From Edaphobacter aggregans DSM 19364 (GTDB lineage Bacteria > Acidobacteriota > Terriglobia > Terriglobales > Acidobacteriaceae): a stretch of 64,000 bases of DNA. Positions 10,974 to 20,125 of the stretch are shown one piece after another. Position 1 is the first letter of the stretch. Every line of letters begins with the position of its first letter. The stretch covers positions 2,345-66,344 of the forward strand of contig NZ_JQKI01000018.1 in NCBI RefSeq assembly GCF_000745965.1, in the 5' to 3' direction. The notes under the pieces are model-generated. The model had not been told where the DNA came from and did not search any database. It saw only the letters and a program-made list of their open reading frames with translations. Position numbers and translations under genes: made by a program.

Positions 10974-11546
10974 ATGTCGAGGACGCAATCGACGATGGTG
11001 GAGTTGGGAACGGTGGCTCCGCCTTTTGAGCTGAGGGATGTGGTAACCGGCAAGGCCGTGGGGCGCGACGACGTCGCAGGAGAGATGCGCGGGCTGCTGG
11101 TGATGTTCCTCTGCGTGCACTGCCCGTACGTGAAGCACGTGGAAGAGGAGCTCGCGAGGATCGGGCGCGACTACGAAGGAAAGATCGGCATCGTTGCCAT
11201 CTCGTCGAACGATGTCGTGGCGTATCCGCAGGACTCGCCCGAGGAGATGAAGAAGCAGGCTGAGCGGCTGGACTTCCGTTTCCCTTACCTGTACGACGAG
11301 ACGCAGGAGGTGGCGCGCGAGTACGATGCAGCGTGCACGCCGGACCTGTTTCTGTTCGACGGCGAGATGAAGCTGGTCTATCGCGGACAGCTGGACGACA
11401 GCCGGCCGCGTCGTGGGGACTATGGCAACGACATTCCTGTAACCGGCAAGGACCTGCGCGCGGCGATCGATGCTGTGCTTGTAGGCAAGCGGCCCGACCC
11501 GAACCAGCGGTTCGCCGTAGGATGCAATATCAAGTGGAAGGAATAG
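10974..11546 (+). CDS. Thioredoxin-fold (AhpC/TSA-type) redox protein
   Basis: A 190-residue cytosolic protein. ATG 10974 has AGAGAGGG about 5 bases upstream; a longer frame from 10896 has no ribosome site and overlaps the Dabb remnant. The sequence runs VAPPFELRDVVTGK (peroxiredoxin/TlpA-like N-terminal strand), LVMFLCVHCPYVK with a CVHC redox motif at residues 47-50, IVAISSNDVVAYPQDSPEEM and ACTPDLFLFDGEMKLVYRGQLDD with the cis-proline TPD. It matches the widespread thioredoxin family protein of about 190 residues that acts as a thiol reductase or peroxidase; the partner is unknown. It lies 13 bases upstream of the carbonic anhydrase gene and is likely in the same transcript. Confidence 0.88.
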   Translation: MSRTQSTMVELGTVAPPFELRDVVTGKAVGRDDVAGEMRGLLVMFLCVHCPYVKHVEEELARIGRDYEGKIGIVAISSNDVVAYPQDSPEEMKKQAERLDFRFPYLYDETQEVAREYDAACTPDLFLFDGEMKLVYRGQLDDSRPRRGDYGNDIPVTGKDLRAAIDAVLVGKRPDPNQRFAVGCNIKWKE

Positions 11547-11559
11547 GAGCGGAGACGCT

Positions 11560-12210
11560 ATGGACACTGTGCTGGAGAAGCTGAAGGAAGGAATTCTGCG
11601 ATTTCAGTCTGAGGTCTATCCGGAGCAGGCGGAGACCTACCGCAAGGCGGCGCGTGAGCCGCAGCGGCCGGCGGCGCTGTTTGTGACCTGCGCGGACTCG
11701 AGGATCGACCCGGAGCTGATTACGCAGACCGGCCCCGGTGAGCTCTTCGTGACGCGCAACATTGGCAACCTCGTCCCCGCATACGGCGAGATGATGGGCG
11801 GCGTCAGCGCGGTGGTGGAGTACGCCGTCAGCGCGCTGAAGGTGAAGCACATCGCCGTCTGCGGCCACAGCGACTGCGGCGCGATGAAGGCGCTGCAGCA
11901 TCCGGAGAGCCTGGAGCAGATGGCCACGGTGAAGCGCTGGATGCGCAACGCCGAGGCGGCGCTGAGCGTGGCCGACTCGCTGGCCGTGCCGGATGAGAAA
12001 CCGAGCGAGCGCCTGCAGAGGCTGACCGAAGAGAACGTGCTGCTCCAGGTGCAGCACCTCAGAACCCACCCTTCGGTCGCCGGTGCCGTAGCGCGCGAAG
12101 AGCTCACGCTCTCCGGATGGATCTACGACATCGGGACCGGTGAAGTACGCATCTCCGAGAACGGTGAGCGAACCTTTCGCTCCGTCTCGAAAGAGAGCTC
12201 GAAGGCATGA
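11560..12210 (+). CDS. Beta-class carbonic anhydrase
   Basis: A 216-residue zinc enzyme interconverting CO2 and bicarbonate. Zinc and catalytic motifs are clear: CADSR at 44-48 (Cys ligand and Asp-Arg dyad) and HSDCGAMKAL near residue 105 (His and Cys ligands). RNIGNLVP and the closing SGWIYDIGTGEV are also family signatures. ATG 11560 follows GGAG (11547-11550). Its last codon overlaps the next start (ATGA at 12207-12210), so translation of the bestrophin gene is coupled to it. That pairing suggests the anhydrase feeds or drains bicarbonate handled by the channel. Confidence 0.95.
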   Translation: MDTVLEKLKEGILRFQSEVYPEQAETYRKAAREPQRPAALFVTCADSRIDPELITQTGPGELFVTRNIGNLVPAYGEMMGGVSAVVEYAVSALKVKHIAVCGHSDCGAMKALQHPESLEQMATVKRWMRNAEAALSVADSLAVPDEKPSERLQRLTEENVLLQVQHLRTHPSVAGAVAREELTLSGWIYDIGTGEVRISENGERTFRSVSKESSKA

Positions 12211-13115
12211 TCGTTCCGCAGACCAGGCGGCTCGTCTTCCTCACGATAAAGTACGTCGGTCTGCAGCTGCTTGGCCTCGTTGCGTACGATGTGGCGATCG
12301 TGATCCTGTACCAAGCGGGATACCTGAAGTGGACGGCGCTCGAGCAGATTCCGCTGTCGCTGTTCGGCTCGGTGATCGGCCTCATTCTTGCCTTCCGCAA
12401 CAGCTCATCGTACGGACGATGGTGGGAGGCGCGCACACTCTGGGGGTCCATCGTGAACAACTCGCGCAGCTGGGCGCGCGCTGTGACCACGGTGATGTGC
12501 GGGGATGGCGATCGCGAATTCGCACAGGTTCGAAGGCAGATGGTCTACTACCAGATTGCGTGGGTTCATGCGCTGCGCCAGCACCTGAGGCTTCTCGAGC
12601 CGTGGGGGGAGATTGCCGGAGTGCTCACACCGGAGCAGATCGACGAGCTGCGAGGGCAAAAGAACGTACCCGTAGCGATCCAGCAGAGACAGAGCCTGCT
12701 GCTGCGGAGAGCACTCGATGTCGGCTGGATCGACATGGCCCAGTGGCATGCGATGAACCAGAGTCTCAATGATCTGGTCGACGCGCAGGGCGGCGCCGAG
12801 CGCATCAAGAACACTCCCATGCCGCGACAGTACGATTATCTTCCCCAGCTTTGCACGCAGGTATTCTGCTTTCTGCTTCCGCTGGTGATGGTATCCGCCC
12901 TGGGGTGGTTCACGCCGCTGGGCTCAACCCTGGTGGGCTTCATCTTCCTTGCGCTCGACAAGATCGGGCGCGATCTGGAAGATCCCTTCGACAATACCCT
13001 CCACGATATTCCGCTAACGGCGATGTGCCGGACGATCGAGATCAATCTGCGGCAGATGCTGGGCGAGACGGAGCTTCCTCCTGAGGAAAATCCGGTGGAT
13101 GGAGTGCTCTGGTAG
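12207..13115 (+). CDS. Bestrophin-like anion channel
   Basis: A 302-residue membrane protein of the bestrophin family (UPF0187), which forms pentameric anion channels conducting chloride or bicarbonate. Evidence: an N-terminal helix (VFLTIKYVGLQLLGLVAYDVAIVILY), the conserved block PLSLFGSVIGLILAFRNSSSYGRWWEAR with its RNSSxYxRWWEAR signature, and LVGFIFLALDKIGRDLEDPF, where the FxxLDxIGxxxExPF motif of the family is plain. The start overlaps the carbonic anhydrase stop by four bases. The gene ends 3 bases before the corA stop on the other strand. Confidence 0.93.
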   Translation: MIVPQTRRLVFLTIKYVGLQLLGLVAYDVAIVILYQAGYLKWTALEQIPLSLFGSVIGLILAFRNSSSYGRWWEARTLWGSIVNNSRSWARAVTTVMCGDGDREFAQVRRQMVYYQIAWVHALRQHLRLLEPWGEIAGVLTPEQIDELRGQKNVPVAIQQRQSLLLRRALDVGWIDMAQWHAMNQSLNDLVDAQGGAERIKNTPMPRQYDYLPQLCTQVFCFLLPLVMVSALGWFTPLGSTLVGFIFLALDKIGRDLEDPFDNTLHDIPLTAMCRTIEINLRQMLGETELPPEENPVDGVLW

Positions 13116-13118
13116 CGA

Positions 13119-14006
13119 TCACAGCCACTTCATTCGGCGGAGAATCAGCAGCAGGGCGACCGTCGAGACGACGATGAGCCCGCTGACGTAGAGCGCGGCG
13201 TGCGGAGAATCCTCAAAGGGAAGGCCTTTGAGGTTCATGCCGTAGATGCCTGAGATGGCGAGCGCCGGCAGGGCGATGGTGCCGAGCACGGTGAGCACCT
13301 TCATCACTGCGTTGGTGCGATTCGAGACCGACGACAGATAGATATCGAGCGTGTTGTTGAGCATGTCGCGCTGTGTCTCGACCGAGTCGAGAAGGCGCGC
13401 GACGTGGTCGTAGGTGTCGCGAATATACAGTTGATGCTCGGCGTCGATGATGGTGTTGGGGTCGCGCTGCAGGTGCAGGCTGGCGTCGCGTGTATTGACG
13501 AGCACGCGGCGCAGATCGATCAGATCCCGCTTGAGGGCGAAGACCCGGTTCAGAATTTCGGGCGAGGGCGAGTCGAAGACTGCATCCTCAAGTTTGTCGA
13601 TGTACTCGTCGAAGTGATCGATCGCCGTGAAGTAGTGGTCGACGATGGTGTCTAGGATCAGGTAGAGCAGGCGCGCCGGATGTGCATCGTCGCCGTCGCG
13701 GCGTGCGCGCTCGAGAGCCTCGCGGGTCGCAGGGCAGTCAGGATCATCGACGACGGTGATGAGGAAGTCCTTGCCGGCGAAGACGTCGATCGTCGAGAAG
13801 GCTGGCATCTCTTCACCGGGGTTATCGGGATCGGGGTGCAGAAATACGGGCTTGAAGACGGCGAAGGTGTAGAGCGCGCCGCTGTCAACCTTGACGCTCT
13901 CGTCCTGGCTGCGCACGTCTTCGACGTGCAGCGGGTGAAGGTTGTACTGGCGTGCGAGCTCATCGAGCCGGGGATCGTGCAGGTCTTCAAGCTGGTACCA
14001 GGGCAT
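13119..14006 (-). CDS. corA: CorA-type magnesium/divalent cation transporter
   Basis: A 295-residue pentameric Mg2+ (or Co2+/Zn2+) channel of the inner membrane. The first 230 residues form the cytosolic funnel with the long helix (EILNRVFALKRDLIDLRRVL). Two membrane helices close the chain; the first ends in the diagnostic YGMN (ISGIYGMNLKGLPF) selectivity loop, and the second is AALYVSGLIVVSTVALLLIL, followed by the basic tail RRMKWL. Length and topology are standard. It is convergent with the bestrophin gene. The upstream neighbour on the same strand is the ABC ATPase, 70 bases away. Confidence 0.95.
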   Translation of the reverse strand: MPWYQLEDLHDPRLDELARQYNLHPLHVEDVRSQDESVKVDSGALYTFAVFKPVFLHPDPDNPGEEMPAFSTIDVFAGKDFLITVVDDPDCPATREALERARRDGDDAHPARLLYLILDTIVDHYFTAIDHFDEYIDKLEDAVFDSPSPEILNRVFALKRDLIDLRRVLVNTRDASLHLQRDPNTIIDAEHQLYIRDTYDHVARLLDSVETQRDMLNNTLDIYLSSVSNRTNAVMKVLTVLGTIALPALAISGIYGMNLKGLPFEDSPHAALYVSGLIVVSTVALLLILRRMKWL

Positions 14007-14076
14007 AGCGAGTATCTTTCCATTCTTGTGCCGTTCCGGGCGAGCAGAGCCGGTTGAGCCCGGCCGCCGGACGCAA

Positions 14077-14856
<780 letters not shown>

Positions 14857-14892
14857 GAGTTACCTTGAGTTTATCGTGAGTGGAACCCTTTG

Positions 14893-15501
14893 ATGATGAT
14901 GGGAATGAGCTGGGGCGAGCTTTTCCTGCTGGCGCTCGCCGCCTGGACCGCGGTGGGAGCGCTGGGAGTTACCGTGTCGTTGGCGCGGGGAGAGCGCACC
15001 CAAGCGAAGAGGCACATGGGCTGGATAGCGGCCGTCTGGCTCCTGTACCTGGCGATGCTCCTGACCGTATCGCTGACCGCCCGACCTCGCGAAGTGGCAG
15101 ACGGAAAGGATCAGTGCTTCCACGAGATATGCCTTGCCGTCGTGAAGACGGACGTGATGCCGGGCTACCTGGCACAGAACGGCGAGCGCGTGGTGCGGGC
15201 GACGGTCCGGATGACCAATCGGTCCGCCGTGAGGGCGCGCCGCGATACCGGACTGCGCGCGTACCTGATCGACGCGCAGGGCCGCAGCTGGCACGAGGTT
15301 CCAGGACTGGAGGGCGTGCGGCTGACGGCAACCGTCGCTCCGCGGGGCTCAGTCATGAGCCAGCCGGTGTTCAAGGTGCCACAGGATGCCACGGGCCTCG
15401 GGCTGGTCTTCACCCATGGCCGCGGCCTGCCCGGCGCACTGGTGATCGGAGGCCCCGACAGCCTGCTGCACCCCCTCGTCATCGTCCCGTTGCGGCTCTA
15501 A
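14893..15501 (+). CDS. Membrane-anchored hypothetical protein
   Basis: About 202 residues. The N-terminus has two hydrophobic helices (GELFLLALAAWTAVGALGVTV and WIAAVWLLYLAMLLTVSL) joined by a basic loop, followed by an exported beta-rich domain (VVRATVRMTNRSAVRARRD, YLIDAQGRSWHEVPG, GLGLVFTHGRGLPGALVIG). The pattern resembles DUF4352-like extracellular beta-sandwiches that follow an anchor, but I cannot name the family with confidence. Several in-frame starts (TTG 14890, ATG 14893, 14896, 14899, 14905) are clustered, so the exact first residue is open. It is divergent from the ABC ATPase, with 36 bases between the starts. Confidence 0.7.
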   Translation: MMMGMSWGELFLLALAAWTAVGALGVTVSLARGERTQAKRHMGWIAAVWLLYLAMLLTVSLTARPREVADGKDQCFHEICLAVVKTDVMPGYLAQNGERVVRATVRMTNRSAVRARRDTGLRAYLIDAQGRSWHEVPGLEGVRLTATVAPRGSVMSQPVFKVPQDATGLGLVFTHGRGLPGALVIGGPDSLLHPLVIVPLRL

Positions 15502-15632
15502 GCGACGCTCTGCCCTCAGTTCCGTTGACAATGTAGAGACACAAAAAACGAGAGAGATTTCTTTTTTTCTGCAAAAGATTGCGAATTGAAGCGACTTAGC
15601 GCTGCATCCTCCACATTTCAAAGGGCCATGAT

Positions 15633-15648
15633 TGGCATAGCAATTGCA
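15633..15648 (+). promoter_or_regulatory. Sigma54-type promoter ahead of the Fap-like locus
   Basis: TGGCAT-AGCAA-TTGCA matches the -24/-12 consensus TGGCAC-N5-TTGCA with one mismatch and exact spacing between the GG and GC doublets (10 bases). Transcription would start near 15660, leaving a leader of about 318 bases before the first gene. A sigma54 promoter needs an enhancer-binding activator, which I do not see encoded here. Confidence 0.6.
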
Positions 15649-15659
15649 CTTAACGGTCC

Positions 15660-15977
15660 CCGTGCTGTACGGGCTCATTCCACGACGACCTCGGGCTGGA
15701 TGCGACGTGGAGACGACACGACAAATGAATACCTTGAAGGGCTTCTGGCACGACTGGGATTACGAACGCAACTGATTGCAATTTGCCGGTTGCCTGCTGT
15801 TTTGCTCTTTTCCGGTTTCCTTGAGTTGAAGCCCTGAAGCAGATCCAGACACGCGATGCCCTGCCGCAAATGTTCCATGCGGAATACAGCGGCGTTTTGC
15901 TGGGCATCGGATTGGCCACTATGCGGCACGCGCCGCATAGACGGTGGAGCTTCGTCAACCAAGCCCTGGAGGCAGAA
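15660..15977 (+). other. Long leader of the Fap-like locus
   Basis: The stretch between the sigma54-like promoter and the first start codon has no convincing gene. It contains a perfect hairpin, CTATGCGGC-ACGC-GCCGCATAG (15919-15940), 37 bases upstream of the start. The hairpin could tune translation or stability. I recognise no known riboswitch class. Confidence 0.45.
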
Positions 15978-17240
15978 GTGAGAAAACTTGTTATCACACT
16001 AGTTGCAGCCTTAGTCGTCTCTGGCACGTCGTATGGTCAGAGCAATTCCAACGCAGGTACGGCGAAGAAGCAGAGCAAGACCAAAGCCCTGCGTGACAAC
16101 CAGATGGATCGCGTGACTGCGGCCGGCGAGGAAAATACGGCGGCGGCAGCCAACAACTCCACCGTGACGGAGACCAATACCGGATCCGTGACCGTAGGTG
16201 GAAGCGTATTGCAAGGAGCTGCTGGCATCAATATCGTCAACTCCTCCGACGCCTTGGTCGCCAATGGCGTTAACGTAGTCAGCGCTACCGCTGGTGGTGC
16301 TGACGTTAGCCAGAGCAACGACATCTCCCAGGACAGCGCGCAGACGGCGAAGATCAAAGGCTACACCCGCGGAGCCAATATCCACGCAACGCTCTCGAAG
16401 TCTTCCGACGTTACGAAGAGCTTCTCGAGCAGCAGCAGCCTCGATACGTCCGTCGACGCGTCGAAGACGCATGATAAGAGCCTGACTCTCAGCCACGAGA
16501 AGACTGCGAGCCTGTCGACCGACTTCAGCTCCAGCCACGACTCGTCGCTGGATAAGACCTCGAGCAAGTCGGCTTCCCTGAGCGCGAGCAAGAGCTTCGA
16601 CAAGTCGTCGGACAAGTCTCTGTCCGCTTCAGCCACCAACAACAAGTCGACGGATGCGTCGTTGTCCGCATCGGCTTCGAAGTCCCCCGACTCGTTTGAC
16701 GCCTCGCTGGACGCCTCGTTCAGCAAGTCGCATGACAAGTCGGCCTCGCTGGATGCTTCGTCCAGCAAGTCGGCCAGCAAGTCGGCTTCCCTCGATGCCT
16801 CGTTTTCGTCGGATAAAGCCTTCTCGAAGACCAACTCGAGCAGCAAATCGGCGAGCCTGGACGCAAGCAAGTCCACCCACGACACCGCGGCCGCGACCGA
16901 CAGCAAGAGCTCCACTTTCTCCGCGAGCCTCTCGAAGTCCAAGTCGAAGTCGTTTGACAGCCACTCGGTCAAGAGCCTGGACGCCACGCTTGACGTTGCC
17001 GGTGCAGTCTCCGTCGATTCCATATATGGCAAGAACATTGCCGTGGATGGATCGACAGTGACGGCGACCAACACCTACACGGTTGATCTCTCTGGCAGCG
17101 CGATGCAGGACGCCAAGGCGATCAACATCGTCAACGCAGCTGGCGGCATGGTTGCCAACGGCGTCAACGTGGCCCGTACGGCGAACATGAACTATTCTCC
17201 GTCGATCTGCCAGACCAACACCATCAGCCAGACCCGCTAA
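15978..17240 (+). CDS. Putative Fap-like fibre (functional amyloid) subunit
   Basis: A 420-residue secreted protein. Start GTG 15978 has GGAGG 5 bases upstream and gives the signal peptide VRKLVITLVAALVVSGTSYGQ. Two copies of a strand-rich unit flank the chain: repeat 1 near residues 60-127 (STVTETNTGSVTVGG, then AAGINIVNSSDALVANGVNV) and repeat 2 near 358-420 (STVTATNTYTVDLSG, then AKAINIVNAAGGMVANGVNV). Between them lie some 200 residues made almost only of Ser, Lys, Asp, Ala and Leu (KSASLDASxSKS units). Repeats separated by a variable linker, N-rich GVNV strands, and the C39 protease and barrel genes behind it fit the FapB/FapC fibril subunits of Pseudomonas. Only one C-terminal Cys (ICQTN) is present, not the CxxC of Fap proteins. 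Function is inferred. Confidence 0.65.
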   Translation: MRKLVITLVAALVVSGTSYGQSNSNAGTAKKQSKTKALRDNQMDRVTAAGEENTAAAANNSTVTETNTGSVTVGGSVLQGAAGINIVNSSDALVANGVNVVSATAGGADVSQSNDISQDSAQTAKIKGYTRGANIHATLSKSSDVTKSFSSSSSLDTSVDASKTHDKSLTLSHEKTASLSTDFSSSHDSSLDKTSSKSASLSASKSFDKSSDKSLSASATNNKSTDASLSASASKSPDSFDASLDASFSKSHDKSASLDASSSKSASKSASLDASFSSDKAFSKTNSSSKSASLDASKSTHDTAAATDSKSSTFSASLSKSKSKSFDSHSVKSLDATLDVAGAVSVDSIYGKNIAVDGSTVTATNTYTVDLSGSAMQDAKAINIVNAAGGMVANGVNVARTANMNYSPSICQTNTISQTR

Positions 17241-17313
17241 CGCGAGGCGGGTGTGCGAGGCAGATCGCCTCTCACACCCGTTCGCTGCTCTTCACTGGAT
17301 TCAAGGAGTGGTT

Positions 17314-17751
17314 ATGCGACGAATTCTCGTGATAGCGGGCGTGATGCTGCTGAGTTCGGCGGGCCTCGCCCAGACCGCGACCCCAACCAGGGTTCCGGTC
17401 GGGGCTCAGACCAGGGCCAAACCCATGCCGATGAGCGACGCTGCGCTGGACAAGGTAACGGCCGGAACCGTCTCGGCCGGTGTCTCGGACGGCGTAGTGA
17501 AGTTCCAGGGGCAGACACCGACACCGAACGGGCTGGTCTCGAGCAGCGGTTCGCTTGCTCTTCAGGGCAGCTCCATCACCAACACCACCACCGGTACGCT
17601 GAGCATCAGCGGCAACGCACAGCAGAATCTGAGCTCGCTGGTGAACATCAACGCAGTGAACTCGAAGATCAACGTCCTGATGAATTTCAACATCAACATC
17701 AACTCGACCGTGGGTACGCTCACGCAGTCGAACCTGAAGGGAATACACTGA
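17314..17751 (+). CDS. Small secreted companion of the Fap-like fibre protein
   Basis: A 145-residue protein from ATG 17314 with AAGGAG 5 bases upstream; signal peptide MRRILVIAGVMLLSSAGLAQ. The mature chain has MSDAALDKVTAG (about residues 41-52), which lines up with LRDNQMDRVTAAG of the large fibre protein, then beta-rich Gly/Ser/Thr/Asn sequence (GSSITNTTTGTLSISGNAQQ, SLVNINAVNSKINVLMNFNI). Size and composition fit a minor fibril component such as FapA/FapB, but direct homology is not proven. Its stop overlaps the next start (TGATG at 17749-17753), so it is co-translated with the protease gene. Confidence 0.6.
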   Translation: MRRILVIAGVMLLSSAGLAQTATPTRVPVGAQTRAKPMPMSDAALDKVTAGTVSAGVSDGVVKFQGQTPTPNGLVSSSGSLALQGSSITNTTTGTLSISGNAQQNLSSLVNINAVNSKINVLMNFNININSTVGTLTQSNLKGIH

Positions 17752-18452
17752 TGCACTTTCCGTCTCATTGGTTCAAGGGCTTGACCGGGACGCTCGTCAT
17801 CCTGATGGCGGGCGTCTCCCTTTGCCCTTCTTCCGCGCCGGCTCAAACCAGGGCCGACGCGGGAGTTCTTGGGGCTACCAAGAAGGTTCGCAGCATGAAA
17901 GAGATTCGCGGCGAGCGTGTCGTGCGGCAGAAGTGGGAGATGAGCTGCGGAGCCGCCGCATTGAGCACGTTGCTGACCTACGAGTTCAAAGACAACACAC
18001 CGGAGACCGCGATCGTCGTGTGGATTCTGCATCGCGTAGATCCGGTGCGGGTAAGAGCGCGCGGCGGCTTCTCGCTGCTCGACCTCAAACGCTTCGCACA
18101 GGCCCGCGGCTACACCGCCGAGGGCTTCACCGGCATGTCGATGGAGGAGCTTGCAGCCGAGAAGTCCTCCGTCATCGTTCCCATACGGATTAAAGGCTTC
18201 GATCACTTCGTCGTCGTCCGAGGCATCGCCGACGGTCGCGTGGATATCGCGGACCCGGGCTTCGGCAACATCACGATGCGTGTCGATCGCTTCCAGACGT
18301 TGTGGAAGGAGGGGATCGTCTTCATCGTGCATCCTCCGAGCGATCTGATGATGACCGAACAGAAGCCCCTGATGTCCTCGCAGATCGTTCCGGACGCAAC
18401 CATTATTCAGCGGGGCATCGGGACGGCACTCCCGGCCAACATGCTCTATTAG
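17751..18452 (+). CDS. C39-like cysteine peptidase (FapD-like)
   Basis: A 233-residue protein with a signal peptide or anchor (LTGTLVILMAGVSLCPSSAPAQ) and a papain-like C39 fold: catalytic Cys in QKWEMSCGAAALSTLL, His in IKGFDHFVVVRG and Asp in VDIADPGFG. C39 peptidases cleave after double-Gly-type leaders; free-standing exported members occur in Fap amyloid operons (FapD), where they sit just before the outer-membrane exporter as here. The start ATG 17751 overlaps the stop of the preceding gene. A candidate substrate site is the VTAG/VTAAG motif shared by the two upstream proteins. The catalytic set is complete; the role is inferred from context. Confidence 0.8.
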   Translation: MHFPSHWFKGLTGTLVILMAGVSLCPSSAPAQTRADAGVLGATKKVRSMKEIRGERVVRQKWEMSCGAAALSTLLTYEFKDNTPETAIVVWILHRVDPVRVRARGGFSLLDLKRFAQARGYTAEGFTGMSMEELAAEKSSVIVPIRIKGFDHFVVVRGIADGRVDIADPGFGNITMRVDRFQTLWKEGIVFIVHPPSDLMMTEQKPLMSSQIVPDATIIQRGIGTALPANMLY

Positions 18453-18514
18453 CAAAACGCAGTTCCGTCATGCAGAGTCTCGGTGCAGTCTTCAACAGGG
18501 GAAAGGCGGGCTCG

Positions 18515-19930
18515 ATGTCGCAACAACGGGTGAGAAGATACGGCGCGAGGCTGTTGTGCGTCGCGGTATTGCTGTGGGCCGCAGGCATCGCATCGGCGGA
18601 ACAGGCGGGCGAGGGCGGACAGAGCCCCCAGGCAGAGCACACTGCACAGGTCGAGGTGGCACAGGCACAGCAGGTGGCACAGGCGCAGCAGGCGCCGGCG
18701 CAGGCCCAGCAGACCTCCGCTCAGGCCCCGGCGCGGATACAGGATCCGATGGCCGTCGCCATCAATCAGCGTCTCCAGGATGCTCTGCGCGAACGCGACG
18801 CCATCATCCGCAATCTGCTGGAGCGCGTGCAGGAACTGGAGTGGAGGGTGAATGGAGGCTTCACCACCTCACCGAAGGATATGATGGCGGTGAATCCGGG
18901 AGCGAGCGGCCAGCCAGGCTCGAACAGCCCGGCCGTGCGCGTGGGAGCGTCGTCATCGGTGACCTCCGTGGTCACCAACTCTGGCTATGACGCCGAGGAA
19001 CGGCAGGCGACACAGGCGCTCGACCAGGCGCTGATCGTGCGCGGCGGCCTTCTGCTGCCCAACGGAACGTTGGAGATCGACCACTCGACCTCGTACTTTA
19101 ACTCGTCCTCGGACCGCATCAACATCAACGGCTTCGCTATTCTGCCCGTCCTCGTCGTCGGCGATATCGCGTCGCAGCGCATCCGCAAGGACCTGCTGCT
19201 GCCCACCTTCAGCACGCGCCTGGGCCTGCCCTACCGGCTGCAGTTCGAGGCCTACGTCCCCTACGGTTATGAGGTCTTTCGCACGGTCGATGCCAACAAT
19301 CTGCAGACCTCGCAGAGCACCTTCGGGCTTGGCGATCTCACCTTCGGGCTCTCGCGGCAGCTTGTCTTCGAACACACCAAATGGCCTGACCTGCTGGCAA
19401 ACGTGCGCTTCAAGACGACCACCGGCGTCGACAGTTTCAACCTCAGCAGCAGCCAGACCGCCCTGGGAACGGGCTTCTACGCCGTACAGGGCAACCTCAC
19501 CGCGGCCAAGTCCAACGACCCGGTCGTCTTCTTCGGAAACCTCTCCTACACGGCGAACCTGAACGGAACCCACACGGTCTCTGCGAACGATCCGAACAAT
19601 CCCGATCTGAAGATCCCCGGTCACTTTGAACCGGGCGACTCGGTCGGCTTCCAGCTCGGGTCGATCCTTGCATTGAACCCGGAGACCTCGATGACCATCG
19701 GCTGGGACCAGCGCTTCACCCGTTCGACGACTCTGAACGGGCAGAACATTCCTGCGTCGTATCTCGTCGAGGGCTCGCTGCGTCTCGGTGCCTCGTACCT
19801 CTATGCGCCAGGCAGGACCATCGACCTGAGCTTCGGCGTGGGACTGACGCCGGACACTCCTAACCTCCAGTTCTCGGTTGGACTCCCGTTCCGCCGCGCG
19901 CTGTGGAAACCCAAAGCCCGCGTGTACTGA
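18515..19930 (+). CDS. Outer-membrane beta-barrel with N-terminal coiled coil (FapF-like)
   Basis: About 471 residues from ATG 18515 (MSQQRVRRYGARLLC); ATG 18470 in the same frame is an alternative. Order of parts: signal peptide (LLCVAVLLWAAGIASA), a Gln/Ala-rich linker (QAQQVAQAQQAPAQAQQ), a predicted coiled coil INQRLQDALRERDAIIRNLL with ERVQELEWRV, then a barrel of alternating strands ending in FSVGLPFRRALWKPKARVY with the aromatic outer-membrane-type C-terminus. The layout (signal, coiled coil, roughly 300-residue barrel) is that of FapF, the trimeric amyloid secretion pore. It resembles generic MetA-pathway/transporter barrels too, so the assignment leans on the operon. Confidence 0.7.
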   Translation: MSQQRVRRYGARLLCVAVLLWAAGIASAEQAGEGGQSPQAEHTAQVEVAQAQQVAQAQQAPAQAQQTSAQAPARIQDPMAVAINQRLQDALRERDAIIRNLLERVQELEWRVNGGFTTSPKDMMAVNPGASGQPGSNSPAVRVGASSSVTSVVTNSGYDAEERQATQALDQALIVRGGLLLPNGTLEIDHSTSYFNSSSDRININGFAILPVLVVGDIASQRIRKDLLLPTFSTRLGLPYRLQFEAYVPYGYEVFRTVDANNLQTSQSTFGLGDLTFGLSRQLVFEHTKWPDLLANVRFKTTTGVDSFNLSSSQTALGTGFYAVQGNLTAAKSNDPVVFFGNLSYTANLNGTHTVSANDPNNPDLKIPGHFEPGDSVGFQLGSILALNPETSMTIGWDQRFTRSTTLNGQNIPASYLVEGSLRLGASYLYAPGRTIDLSFGVGLTPDTPNLQFSVGLPFRRALWKPKARVY

Positions 19931-20125
19931 ACCGCGACGCGTTTCCTGTGGCTCAAGCAGCCGGGGAAACATCGGAAGACAGGGAAAATCACAATCTGAT
20001 GACAACTCCGTGACACTTATCCGTCGCGGCGAGGCTAGTGTGGTTTCGTCGCTGGGTAAGTGCGACTCTCCTCCCCGTTGCGGAGAGAGGACGACCTTGT
20101 TCCTGCACAGGTTTTCCGTTCTTTT

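Noticed and set aside
15650-16027. Minus-strand open frame in the Fap-like leader
   Set aside because: No ribosome site, no domain, and it overlaps the signal-peptide coding part of the fibre gene.
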